From: an uncultured Oscillospiraceae bacterium
GTDB taxonomy: Bacteria; Bacillota; Clostridia; Oscillospirales; Acutalibacteraceae
Reading direction: 5' to 3'
NCBI GenBank assembly: GCA_905193585.1
Contig: CAJJPG010000092.1
Location: 1 to 7,154 of the forward strand
Length of the DNA stretch: 7,154 nt
The notes below the pieces were generated by a model. It was not told where the DNA came from. It worked only from the letters and a program-made list of their open reading frames with translations, and did no database searches. Shown piece after piece: positions 1 to 7,042 of the stretch (position 1 is the first letter of the stretch; the number at the start of each line of letters is the position of its first letter). The translations under genes and the position numbers were made by a program.

Positions 1-93
1 CAGCTCACTATCCGACGGCACTCCGCCAGCTTGCCTGGACCGTTGCACATCTGCCCAAAAAGAGGGGAGCCTATTCAGCTTTGATTTATCGGC
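1..93. other. Downstream intergenic sequence, possible palindromic repeat remnant
   Basis: No gene is recognisable after the dapL stop. On the minus strand the segment holds GGCTCCCCTC and, towards the edge, AGCTGGCGG-AGTG-CCGTC, in which GGCGG pairs with CCGTC around a four-base loop. This loosely resembles the imperfect palindromic intergenic repeats (GGCTCCCC...AGCTGGC...) that I recall as common in gut Clostridia, but it is degenerate and cut by the window edge. No convincing terminator with a U-tract is seen, so the operon end may lie beyond the window. Confidence 0.25.
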
Positions 94-1281
94 TTAATCG
101 CGCCCGAAAAGCTCGGTTATCCGCTTTGCGGCTTCCTTTGTTTCTTCGGTATCGCCGAAAGATGAAAGACGGAAATAGCCCTCGCCGCATTTTCCGAACC
201 CCACGCCCGGTGTGCCTATTATCTGTTTTTCGTTTAAAAGCAGGTCAAAGCACTCCCAGCTTGTCATATTGTTCGGGCATTTAAACCATATGTAAGGCGC
301 GTTCTCGCCGCCGCAGTACCATATTCCGCAATTATCAAACGCTTTCATAAGTGTTTTTGCGTTGCCGCGGTATACGGCGAGGTTTTCCTTTACCTGCCGC
401 TGCCCCTCTTCGGAAAACACCGCCGCCGCGCCGCACTGAACAATATAAGATACGCCGTTGGTTTTGGTGGTGCGGTTTCTCACCCACATATTGTTAAGGC
501 ACATATCTTTTCTTTTAAGGTTTTTCGGAATAATGGTATATCCGCAGCGCACACCTGTAAATCCCGCCGTTTTTGAAAGCGAGCATATTTCTATGGCGCA
601 GCTGCGGCTGCCCTCAATTTCAAATATGCTGTGCGGCAGCTCGTTATCCCCTATAAACGCTTCATACGCGGCGTCAAAAATCAAAACCGCGCCGTTTTTA
701 TTCGCGTAATCCACCCAAGCCTTGAGCTTTTCCTGCTCAAATACCGCCCCCGTAGGGTTATTGGGCGAGCAGATGTATATTATATCCGCCTTTATGTTAT
801 CATCGGGAAAGGGGGCGAAGTGCGTCCAGTTATCCGAAGGCATATGAACAATTTTATGCCCCGCTATTATATTTGAATCAACATAGGCAGGGTAGGCGGG
901 TTCAATAACAAGCGCCGTGTTATCGCGGTCGAATAAATCAAGAATATCGCCGAGATCGTCGCCCGCGCCCGAGGAAATAAATATTTCGTCATTACTGAGC
1001 GCAACCCCACGCCGCGCATAATAACCCGCGATAGCCGTTTTCAGTTTTTCCCAGCCGCACTCGGGCATATAGCCGTGAAAGGTCTCTTTTTTCGATTGAT
1101 CCTCTACCGCCGAATACATAGCCTTTATAACCGCGTCGCAAAGCGGCAGGGTAACATCTCCCACGCCCAGCCGCAGCAGCTTTTTATCGGGGTGCTCGGC
1201 GGAATAGGCTTTGACACGCTGCTCAATATCATAAAACAAATATGAGCTTTCAAGCTTTTTATAGTTCCTGTTAGGTTTCAT
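94..1281 (-). CDS. dapL: LL-diaminopimelate aminotransferase
   Basis: PLP-dependent class I/II aminotransferase that converts tetrahydrodipicolinate to LL-diaminopimelate with glutamate as amino donor, the one-step DapL route to meso-DAP and lysine. The 395 residues fit the family (about 390-410). Seen motifs: SSYLFYDI (12-19), LRLGVGDVTLPL (36-47), FHGYMPECGW (68-77), SPNNPTG (172-178), DAAYEAFI (203-210), SLSKTAGFTGVRCGY (234-248) with K237 as the PLP Schiff-base lysine, TNGVSYIVQ (274-282) and YFRLSSFG (369-376) with the carboxylate-binding R371. One departure: the usual SDGAKCD motif reads SSGAGDD (103-109), so its lysine is glycine. The gene begins 16 bp after asnB and is probably translationally coupled to it; the only ribosome site is a weak GAAGTGG-like sequence in the gap. 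A related aminotransferase with altered substrate range cannot be excluded, but the N-terminal and active-site motifs are DapL-specific. Confidence 0.92.
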   Translation of the reverse strand: MKPNRNYKKLESSYLFYDIEQRVKAYSAEHPDKKLLRLGVGDVTLPLCDAVIKAMYSAVEDQSKKETFHGYMPECGWEKLKTAIAGYYARRGVALSNDEIFISSGAGDDLGDILDLFDRDNTALVIEPAYPAYVDSNIIAGHKIVHMPSDNWTHFAPFPDDNIKADIIYICSPNNPTGAVFEQEKLKAWVDYANKNGAVLIFDAAYEAFIGDNELPHSIFEIEGSRSCAIEICSLSKTAGFTGVRCGYTIIPKNLKRKDMCLNNMWVRNRTTKTNGVSYIVQCGAAAVFSEEGQRQVKENLAVYRGNAKTLMKAFDNCGIWYCGGENAPYIWFKCPNNMTSWECFDLLLNEKQIIGTPGVGFGKCGEGYFRLSSFGDTEETKEAAKRITELFGRD

Positions 1282-1297
1282 TTTAAACCACTTCTTT

Positions 1298-2878
1298 TTA
1301 TTTGCCGCTGTCGCCGTAGTTTGAAAGCACGCGGGCGGACGGGTCGTTTACGTCGCAGCCCTCCCACTCTTTGTTCGGCATCCAGAAATCCTTTACCATT
1401 TCAGCCTGATCGTGGTATTTTTCTTCAAATATCTCGCGGTACAAAAGTGATTCCTTGGTAAACGGAGCGGCAAAATCGTATTTTTTGCATTTTTCTTCAA
1501 ATTCCTTATCGGTGTACTTTGTCTCGGCGTATTCCTTTAAATAGTCCACCATTGAGTGACCTACCGCGTCGGAAAACGCCGCCTTTTCGCGCATAAGTAT
1601 ATCGTAGGGCAGGTAATCGCCCTCAAACGCGTGGCGCAAAAGGTATTTGCCCTTGTTGTATTTGTTCATCTTCATTACGGGGTCTACGCTCATAACGTAT
1701 TTTACAAAATCAAGGTCGCCGAACGGCACGCGCGCCTCAAGCGAGTTTACCGAAATGCAGCGGTCGGCGCGCAGAACGTCATACATATGCAGCTCGCGCA
1801 CACGCTTTTGCGATTCCTTTTGAAATTCATCGGCGTTCGGCGCAAAATCGGTGTATTTATAGCCGAAAAGCTCATCGGATATTTCGCCCGTAAGCAATAC
1901 CCTTATATCGGTAGTTTCGTGTATCGCCTTGCATATAAGGTACATACCTATGCTTGCGCGTATGGTGGTAATATCGTAGGTACCCAAGAGCGCTATAACG
2001 TCTGGCACCGCTTTTAAAACATCCTCTTTGGTTATAATTATCTCGCGGTGATCCGAGCCTATGTAATCCGCAACCTCTTTTGCGTATTTAAGGTCTATAG
2101 CGTCGGTGCTCATACCGATAGCAAAGGTCTTAATGGGTTTCTTTAAAAGTTTTGCCGAAACCGCGCACACAAGCGAGGAATCCAAGCCGCCGCTTAAAAG
2201 AAAGCCGAGCGGCGCGTCGGCGTCAAGCCGTTTTTCAATGCCCGCGATCAGTTTATCGTGTATGTTTTTGCATACCGTTTCAAGGTCGTCGTGGCAAACT
2301 TTATCTACCGCCGCTATATCGTTATAGCAAATAAATTTGCCTTCCTTATAATAGTGCCCGGGCGGGAAAGGCATAATTTTACCAACAAGCCCCACGAGGT
2401 TTTTAGGCTCTGAGGCAAATATCGTTTTTCCGTCCTTATCAAGCCCGTAATAAAGCGGACGTATACCTATAGGGTCGCGCGCGGCGATAAGACTGTCCTT
2501 TTCGCCGTCGTAAATTATAAGCGCAAACTCCGCGTCCAGCATTTTAAACATATCCGTGCCGTAAAGCTCATAGAGCGGCAGTAAAATCTCGCAGTCCGAG
2601 TCGCTTTCAAAGGTGTAGCCGCGCTTTATAAGGTCGTTCTTTATGGGTCGAAAGCCGTAAATTTCACCGTTGCAAACCAATTTATTATTCTTATAGGAAA
2701 ACGGCTGCATACCCTTATCGGTAAGCCCCATTATCGCAAGACGGTGAAATCCCAAAAAGCCGTTATTAAGCTTTTCAATTCTCGACATATCCGGACCGCG
2801 CGAAACGGTCATATCAAAGCCTAACTTAAACTCTTCTTCAGGGATTCGGCTTCCTATATAGCCCATAATAGAACACAT
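1298..2878 (-). CDS. asnB: Glutamine-hydrolysing asparagine synthetase B
   Basis: Makes asparagine from aspartate, ATP and glutamine in the cytoplasm. The N-terminal class II glutamine amidotransferase domain (about 2-190) has nucleophile C2 directly after the start Met (MCSIMGYIG, like MCSIF in E. coli AsnB), SRGPD (26-30), FHRLAI (44-49), NGEIY (70-74) and SDCE (94-97). The synthetase domain has the PP-loop SGGLDSS (229-235), GEISDELFG (331-339), the long match HMYDVLRAD (364-372) with EARVPF (381-386), and MREKAAFSDAVG (429-440). In the last, K432 matches the catalytic lysine of the E. coli enzyme. The C-terminal WEGCDVNDPSARV (505-517) matches the E. coli end. At 526 residues it is slightly shorter than E. 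coli AsnB (about 554). It lies 72 bp after amt-PII, a gap containing a hairpin. GAGG at 2887-2890, 8 nt upstream, fixes the start, and C2 must follow it directly. It links glutamine made by GlnN to asparagine. Confidence 0.96.
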   Translation of the reverse strand: MCSIMGYIGSRIPEEEFKLGFDMTVSRGPDMSRIEKLNNGFLGFHRLAIMGLTDKGMQPFSYKNNKLVCNGEIYGFRPIKNDLIKRGYTFESDSDCEILLPLYELYGTDMFKMLDAEFALIIYDGEKDSLIAARDPIGIRPLYYGLDKDGKTIFASEPKNLVGLVGKIMPFPPGHYYKEGKFICYNDIAAVDKVCHDDLETVCKNIHDKLIAGIEKRLDADAPLGFLLSGGLDSSLVCAVSAKLLKKPIKTFAIGMSTDAIDLKYAKEVADYIGSDHREIIITKEDVLKAVPDVIALLGTYDITTIRASIGMYLICKAIHETTDIRVLLTGEISDELFGYKYTDFAPNADEFQKESQKRVRELHMYDVLRADRCISVNSLEARVPFGDLDFVKYVMSVDPVMKMNKYNKGKYLLRHAFEGDYLPYDILMREKAAFSDAVGHSMVDYLKEYAETKYTDKEFEEKCKKYDFAAPFTKESLLYREIFEEKYHDQAEMVKDFWMPNKEWEGCDVNDPSARVLSNYGDSGK

Positions 2879-2915
2879 AATTTTTTCCTCATTTCATATT
2901 TTTAAATGTGCAAAG

Positions 2916-2938
2916 GCTTCCCGATTTCATCGAGAAGC
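2916..2938 (-). terminator. Intercistronic hairpin between amt-PII and asnB
   Basis: GCUUCUCGAU (2938-2929) and AUCGGGAAGC (2925-2916) form a continuous 10-bp stem with one U-G pair around a GAA triloop. Past an A/C mismatch, AAG can also pair with UUU. The following CUUUGCAC is a poor U-tract, so this is at most a leaky terminator, or a 3'-end stabiliser or processing site. It lies 12 nt after the amt-PII stop and could lower asnB-dapL expression relative to glnN-amt. Confidence 0.45.
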
Positions 2939-2950
2939 TCTTATGCTTTT

Positions 2951-4741
2951 TTAATACTGCTCAATATCCTGCAATGCGTCGTAGCCCTCTTCGCCGGTGC
3001 GAACCTTTACAACGTTTTCAACGTCATAAACGAATATCTTACCGTCGCCTATGTGACCTGTGTAAAGCACCTTTTTAGCGGTTGCAATAACAAGCGATAC
3101 AGGAACCTTTGCCACCACTATATCAACCTGAATTTTAGGCAAGAGCGAGGTTTCAACCAAAGCGCCGCGGTAATATTCGGGCTGACCCTTTTGCACGCCG
3201 CAGCCCATTACGTGGCTTACGGTCATACCCGTAATGCCAATGCCGACCATTGCATTTTTAAGGCTTTCAAGGCGGGCTTCCTTGCAGACGATTTCAACCT
3301 TTGTAATCTTCTGCCCGTCTGCCCTTGCGGGTACGTCCGCCGCAACCTTGGGCATTTCCTTAACCTCAACCGCCTCGGCAACGGGTGTATCACCCGTGAC
3401 TGCGGTAGTTTCTTCGCCCTCGTCAATATATTCGGGGAGCATTGCAATTCCGCCGTAGGCGCTTTGCAAGCCGTGCTCCTTAACATCCAGTCCTTCCATT
3501 TCCTCTTCACGCGAAACGCGCAGACCGAATATCTTCTTTATTACAAGGAACGAAAGAGTGATTGTAACGGCTGTCCATGCAGCTGTTGAGAACATACCGA
3601 GTAATTGAAGACCCAATTGCTTAAAGCCGCCGCCGTAGAAAAGACCCTCGCCCGCAATTTGGTTAGCGCCGAAAGTAACGCCGTCGCCTATGCCGCGGGC
3701 AAACGCGGGAGCGGACTTGGTGGCGAACAAGCCTACCGAGATAGTACCCCAAATACCGTTGCAGAAGTGAACCGCAACCGCGCCCACGGGGTCGTCCACA
3801 TGGAGCTTGTAATCAAGAAACCAAACGCCGAATACAACCAAAAGCCCCGAAACTGCGCCTATTACTATTGCGCCGAACGCGTCGCACACATCGCACGGGG
3901 CGGTTATAGCAACAAGACCCGCAAGAGAAGCGTTTAAGCACATTGAAACATCGGGCTTGCCGTATTTAACCCAAGTGAATATCATAGCAACTACGGTTGC
4001 AACCGAGGGGGCGATTGTGGTGGTAACGAATATCGAGCCCATTTTTTCAATAGAGGTTGCCGCCGCGCCGTTAAAGCCGTACCAGCCGAGCCAGAGAATG
4101 AACACGCCGAGGCAGCCTATCGGAAGATTATGACCGGGGAAAGCGTTAACCTTTTTAACCTTGCCGTTTTTATCTCTTGTGAATTTACCTATACGCGGGC
4201 CGACCATTGCCGCGCCTATCAGCGCGCATATACCGCCGACCATATGTATGCAGTTTGAACCTGCGAAATCGTGGAAACCGAGTTGTGCCAGCCAGCCGCC
4301 GCCCCATGTCCAGTGGGCCTCAACCGGGTAAATAACCGCCGATATAACCGCCGAATAAACGCAGTAGGAAAGGAATTTCGTTCTTTCCGCCATAGACCCC
4401 GAAACTATTGTTGCGGTGGTGGCGCAGAACACAAGGTTGAAAACGAAGTTTGACCAATCGAAATTTGCGTAATCGGTGAAAATATCAAATCCCGGTTTAC
4501 CTATAATTCCCACAAGGTCTTCCCCGAGGAAAAGACCGAAACCGATAAGAATAAACATTACCGTACCGATGCAGAAGTCCATAAGGTTCTTCATCAGTAT
4601 ATTTCCGGCGTTCTTTGCTCTGGTAAAGCCCGTCTCTACCATTGCAAAGCCCGCCTGCATCCAGAATACCAACGCCGCGCCGATTAAAAACCACACGCCG
4701 TATACTTCGCTGTGTATAGCGTCATATATTGCTTGACTCAT
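2951..4741 (-). CDS. amt: Ammonium transporter fused to a C-terminal PII signalling domain
   Basis: Inner-membrane ammonium channel (residues 1 to about 412) joined by an acidic Ala/Val/Glu-rich linker (about 440-477) to a complete PII (GlnB/GlnK) domain (478-596). Amt hallmarks align with E. coli AmtB: gate phenylalanines F105 and F214, the recruitment-site residues W146 and D158, and the twin pore histidines H166 and H325. The canonical cytoplasmic tail EEEMEGLDVKEHG (412-424) is also kept. The PII part carries GITGMTV (502-508), the T-loop with Q517, K518 and the tip arginine R525 (E. coli R47, the residue that plugs the AmtB pore), K536 (K58) and TGHIGDGKIFV (561-571). The uridylylated Y51 is replaced by V529, R38 by V516 and R101 by K579. 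The start is supported by AAGGGA (4751-4756) 9 nt upstream. Fused Amt-PII proteins are known in several bacteria. Ligand-only regulation of the PII part is inferred from the missing tyrosine. Confidence 0.96.
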   Translation of the reverse strand: MSQAIYDAIHSEVYGVWFLIGAALVFWMQAGFAMVETGFTRAKNAGNILMKNLMDFCIGTVMFILIGFGLFLGEDLVGIIGKPGFDIFTDYANFDWSNFVFNLVFCATTATIVSGSMAERTKFLSYCVYSAVISAVIYPVEAHWTWGGGWLAQLGFHDFAGSNCIHMVGGICALIGAAMVGPRIGKFTRDKNGKVKKVNAFPGHNLPIGCLGVFILWLGWYGFNGAAATSIEKMGSIFVTTTIAPSVATVVAMIFTWVKYGKPDVSMCLNASLAGLVAITAPCDVCDAFGAIVIGAVSGLLVVFGVWFLDYKLHVDDPVGAVAVHFCNGIWGTISVGLFATKSAPAFARGIGDGVTFGANQIAGEGLFYGGGFKQLGLQLLGMFSTAAWTAVTITLSFLVIKKIFGLRVSREEEMEGLDVKEHGLQSAYGGIAMLPEYIDEGEETTAVTGDTPVAEAVEVKEMPKVAADVPARADGQKITKVEIVCKEARLESLKNAMVGIGITGMTVSHVMGCGVQKGQPEYYRGALVETSLLPKIQVDIVVAKVPVSLVIATAKKVLYTGHIGDGKIFVYDVENVVKVRTGEEGYDALQDIEQY

Positions 4742-4776
4742 AAAAAATCATCCCTTAAAATCTTAAAAATTTCTTT

Positions 4777-6867
4777 TTATTTTACGCTGAAAAGCATGTC
4801 GCCGTAGGAAGGATACGGCCAGATATCAGCCGGAACCATAGTTTCAAGCTCGTCTACGGTAATTCTAAGCTCGCTCATAGCGGCGAAAACCGCGTCCTTA
4901 TAATACATTGAAAGCTCCTGCGTTTCGCTTATTTCCTTAGCCTTTAATACCGCCTGCTCTAATTTTTCGGTCTTTTTATAGGCTGATGTGTTAAGCTTGC
5001 TTACCTTAGCTAAAAGCTCTTTTTCGTAGCCTGACTCTATATCGCCACAGGCTGCCTTTGCAATGACCGTATCGGATAACTCATGCGAATACTTGCTTAC
5101 CGCAGGCAAAATATCCTTTTTCGCCATATCAATCATTGTAAGCGCTTCAATGTTGATTATTTTGCAGTAGTTTTCCGAAAGAATTTCATACCTTGCCCGC
5201 ATTTCGGTCTCGGAATAAACCTTGTGCGAAATGAAGAGCTTCATATTCTTCTCGTGCAGAGAATACGGCAGGCACTCGGGGGTTGAGCGCAGGTTTAAAA
5301 GTCCGCGCTTTTCAGCCTCGGCAATCCATGCGTCGTCATAGCCGTTGCCGTTGAATATAATGCGCTTGTGGTCGGTAACAGTCTTCTTTATAAGCTCGTG
5401 CAAAGCCTCTTCAAAGTTAGCCGCGCCCTCAAGCTCATCGGCAAACTGCTTTAATTCCTCTGCAACCGCGGTGTTAAGCACAACGTTTGTGCAGGAAACC
5501 GATGAAGAAGAACCGAGCATTCTGAACTCAAACTTATTGCCCGTAAACGCAAAGGGCGAGGTTCTGTTGCGGTCGGTAGTGTCTTTGGGGAACTTAGGCA
5601 GCGTATGTACGCCTATTTTAAGAATTTCCTTTTCCTTGCCGCCGTATGGTTCATCATTTTCAATCGCCTTTAAAACGTCGGTAAGCTCAGTACCGAGGAA
5701 CATTGAAACTACTGCGGGGGGCGCTTCGTTAGCGCCGAGTCTGTGGTCGTTTCCGGCGGAGGCTACCGATACTCTCAACATATCCTGGTATTCGTCAACC
5801 GCCTTAATAACCGCGCAAAGGAAGGTTAAAAACTGCGCATTTTCATACGGTGTGTCGCCCGGGTTTAAAAGGTTTACGCCCGTATCGGTTGTAAGCGACC
5901 AGTTGTTGTGCTTGCCGCTGCCGTTCACTCCCGCAAAGGGCTTTTCGTGCAGCAGGCACACCATATGGTGCTTTTTAGCCACTTTCTGCATTATTTCCAT
6001 TGTCAGCTGGTTGTGATCCGCCGCAATGTTTGTGGTGGTGAATATCGGCGCTAATTCGTGCTGCGCGGGCGCTACCTCGTTGTGCTCGGTCTTCGCAAGA
6101 ATACCCAGCTTCCAAAGCTCGTCGTTCAGTTCTTTCATAAACGCCTGAACGCGCGGCTTTATAATTCCGAAATAGTGGTCTTCAAGCTCCTGCCCCTTAG
6201 GCGGCTTTGCACCGAAAAGGGTACGACCTGTATATATAAGGTCCTTGCGCTTGTTGTAAACTTCCTCGTCTATAAGGAAATACTCCTGCTCGGGGCCTAC
6301 CGTGGTTTTAACCGACTTAACGTCTGTTTTTCCGAATAGCTTTAATACGCGTAATGCCTGCTTGTTTATTGCCTGCATACTGCGGAGCAAAGGTGTTTTT
6401 TTATCAAGCGCCTCGCCGCCGTAGGAGCAGAACGCGGTAGGAATACAAAGCACTCCGTCCTTAATAAAGGCATATGAGGTCGGGTCCCATGCGGTATAGC
6501 CTCTTGCCTCAAACGTGGCGCGAAGACCGCCCGACGGAAAAGAGGAAGCGTCCGGCTCGCCCTGAATTAACTCCTTGCCGGAAAACTCCATTATAACCTT
6601 GCCGTCCTTAGTGGGGGAGATAAAGCTGTCGTGCTTTTCGGCGGATAAACCCGAAAGCGGCTGGAACCAGTGGGTGAAGTGGGTAGCGCCCTTTTCAATT
6701 GCCCAGTCCTTCATAGCGTTTGCAACTACGGTTGCGGCGTTCGGGTCAAGGGAACGACCGTCCTTTATGGTGCGCTGCAGCGCCTTGTATGTTTCTTTGG
6801 GCAGCCGCTGCTGCATTACGCTGTCATTAAATACGTTGCTTGCAAAAATTTCGTTGATTGAACTCAT
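4777..6867 (-). CDS. glnN: Type III glutamine synthetase (GSIII)
   Basis: Cytoplasmic enzyme making L-glutamine from glutamate, ammonium and ATP; it is the central ammonium-fixing step of this operon. The 696-residue length fits the GSIII family (about 700 residues) and not the ~450-residue GSI. Visible family motifs are VGPEQEYFLIDEE (190-202), NEVAPAQHELAPIF (263-276), AADHNQL (282-288), LLHEKPFAGVNGSGKHNNWSL (split here as 305-315 and 316-325) and FTGNKFEFRMLGSS (441-454). The acidic residues in these motifs are those expected to bind catalytic metals, and the NGSGKHNNW stretch belongs to the substrate loop. The C-terminal third is helical and ends WPYPSYGDMLFSVK, as in other GSIII proteins. 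The ATG at 6867 is chosen because AAAGGAA (6877-6883) lies about 10 nt upstream. It is the first gene after a consensus promoter and a structured leader; amt-PII follows after 35 bp. No lesion is seen. Identification is very secure. Confidence 0.97.
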   Translation of the reverse strand: MSSINEIFASNVFNDSVMQQRLPKETYKALQRTIKDGRSLDPNAATVVANAMKDWAIEKGATHFTHWFQPLSGLSAEKHDSFISPTKDGKVIMEFSGKELIQGEPDASSFPSGGLRATFEARGYTAWDPTSYAFIKDGVLCIPTAFCSYGGEALDKKTPLLRSMQAINKQALRVLKLFGKTDVKSVKTTVGPEQEYFLIDEEVYNKRKDLIYTGRTLFGAKPPKGQELEDHYFGIIKPRVQAFMKELNDELWKLGILAKTEHNEVAPAQHELAPIFTTTNIAADHNQLTMEIMQKVAKKHHMVCLLHEKPFAGVNGSGKHNNWSLTTDTGVNLLNPGDTPYENAQFLTFLCAVIKAVDEYQDMLRVSVASAGNDHRLGANEAPPAVVSMFLGTELTDVLKAIENDEPYGGKEKEILKIGVHTLPKFPKDTTDRNRTSPFAFTGNKFEFRMLGSSSSVSCTNVVLNTAVAEELKQFADELEGAANFEEALHELIKKTVTDHKRIIFNGNGYDDAWIAEAEKRGLLNLRSTPECLPYSLHEKNMKLFISHKVYSETEMRARYEILSENYCKIINIEALTMIDMAKKDILPAVSKYSHELSDTVIAKAACGDIESGYEKELLAKVSKLNTSAYKKTEKLEQAVLKAKEISETQELSMYYKDAVFAAMSELRITVDELETMVPADIWPYPSYGDMLFSVK

Positions 6868-6876
6868 AACCGATCG

Positions 6877-6883
6877 TTCCTTT
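6877..6883 (-). promoter_or_regulatory. Ribosome binding site of glnN, possibly masked
   Basis: AAAGGAA lies about 10 nt before the ATG and decides the start. The surrounding stretch GAAAGGAACGA (6884-6874) can pair with UCGUUCCCUUUU (6933-6922) in the loop and inner arm of leader hairpin 2: 11 pairs including one G-U, with one bulged C. That pairing would hide the site and is an alternative to the inner stem of the hairpin. The complementarity is seen directly; its use in regulation is inferred. Confidence 0.5.
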
Positions 6884-6893
6884 CAAAATTTGT

Positions 6894-6973
6894 GATAATA
6901 AAAGGCGGCAGCGGCGTGTATAAAAGGGAACGAGGTAGATAATATCCCTTTTGCGACGCCGTTGCCGCCTTTT
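6894..6973 (-). terminator. Leader hairpin 2, probable attenuator before glnN
   Basis: A 17-position GC-rich outer stem (6973-6957 with 6916-6900) pairs throughout except for one A-C mismatch. It encloses a small internal loop (UCGC opposite AUACA), an 8-bp inner stem AAAAGGGA/UCCCUUUU (6952-6945 with 6929-6922) and a 15-nt loop. The stem ends in UUUU and is followed by AUUAUC, a modest U-tract compatible with intrinsic termination. It lies about 16 nt upstream of the ribosome site. The symmetrical A-run and U-run flanks would work as a terminator in this direction. Confidence 0.6.
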
Positions 6974-6986
6974 AATACCGTATTTA

Positions 6987-7042
6987 CAAAAATAAAGAAA
7001 CGGCAGACAGGTAAACTGAATTACCGACGTCATTGCCGTTTC
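6987..7042 (-). terminator. Leader hairpin 1, terminator-like, at the 5' end of the transcript
   Basis: The arms GAAACGGCA (7042-7034) and UGCCGUUUC (7005-6997) pair perfectly over 9 bp. Inside, after a 2-nt AU bulge, GAC pairs with GUC, and after a small internal loop GGUAA pairs with UUACC around the six-base loop UUCAGU. The run UUUAUUUUUG (6996-6987) follows immediately, which fits an intrinsic terminator. The hairpin starts about 3 nt after the predicted transcription start, so it could also protect the mRNA 5' end. It may be read through constitutively; no activity is proven. Confidence 0.55.

Noticed and set aside
3..284. Open plus-strand frame entering from the left edge across the dapL end
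   Set aside because: It is antisense to the well-conserved dapL C-terminus, and its product is Arg/Leu-rich with no recognisable domain.
2906..3589. 227-codon plus-strand open frame antisense to the PII domain
   Set aside because: It is a mirror of the amt-PII coding frame with no recognisable protein features; codon structure and conservation belong to the minus strand.
5345..6016. 223-codon plus-strand open frame antisense to glnN
   Set aside because: It lies wholly within conserved GSIII motifs on the other strand, and its Ser-rich product has no recognisable family.
7010..7023. GTA-N8-TAC match, as in NtcA sites
   Set aside because: NtcA is cyanobacterial, and this match is the inner stem of leader hairpin 1, downstream of the promoter.
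6900..7042. ANTAR-target tandem hairpin
   Set aside because: Known ANTAR targets have two hexaloops with A at position 1 and G at position 4. Hairpin 1 has loop UUCAGU and hairpin 2 a 15-nt loop, so the signature is absent.
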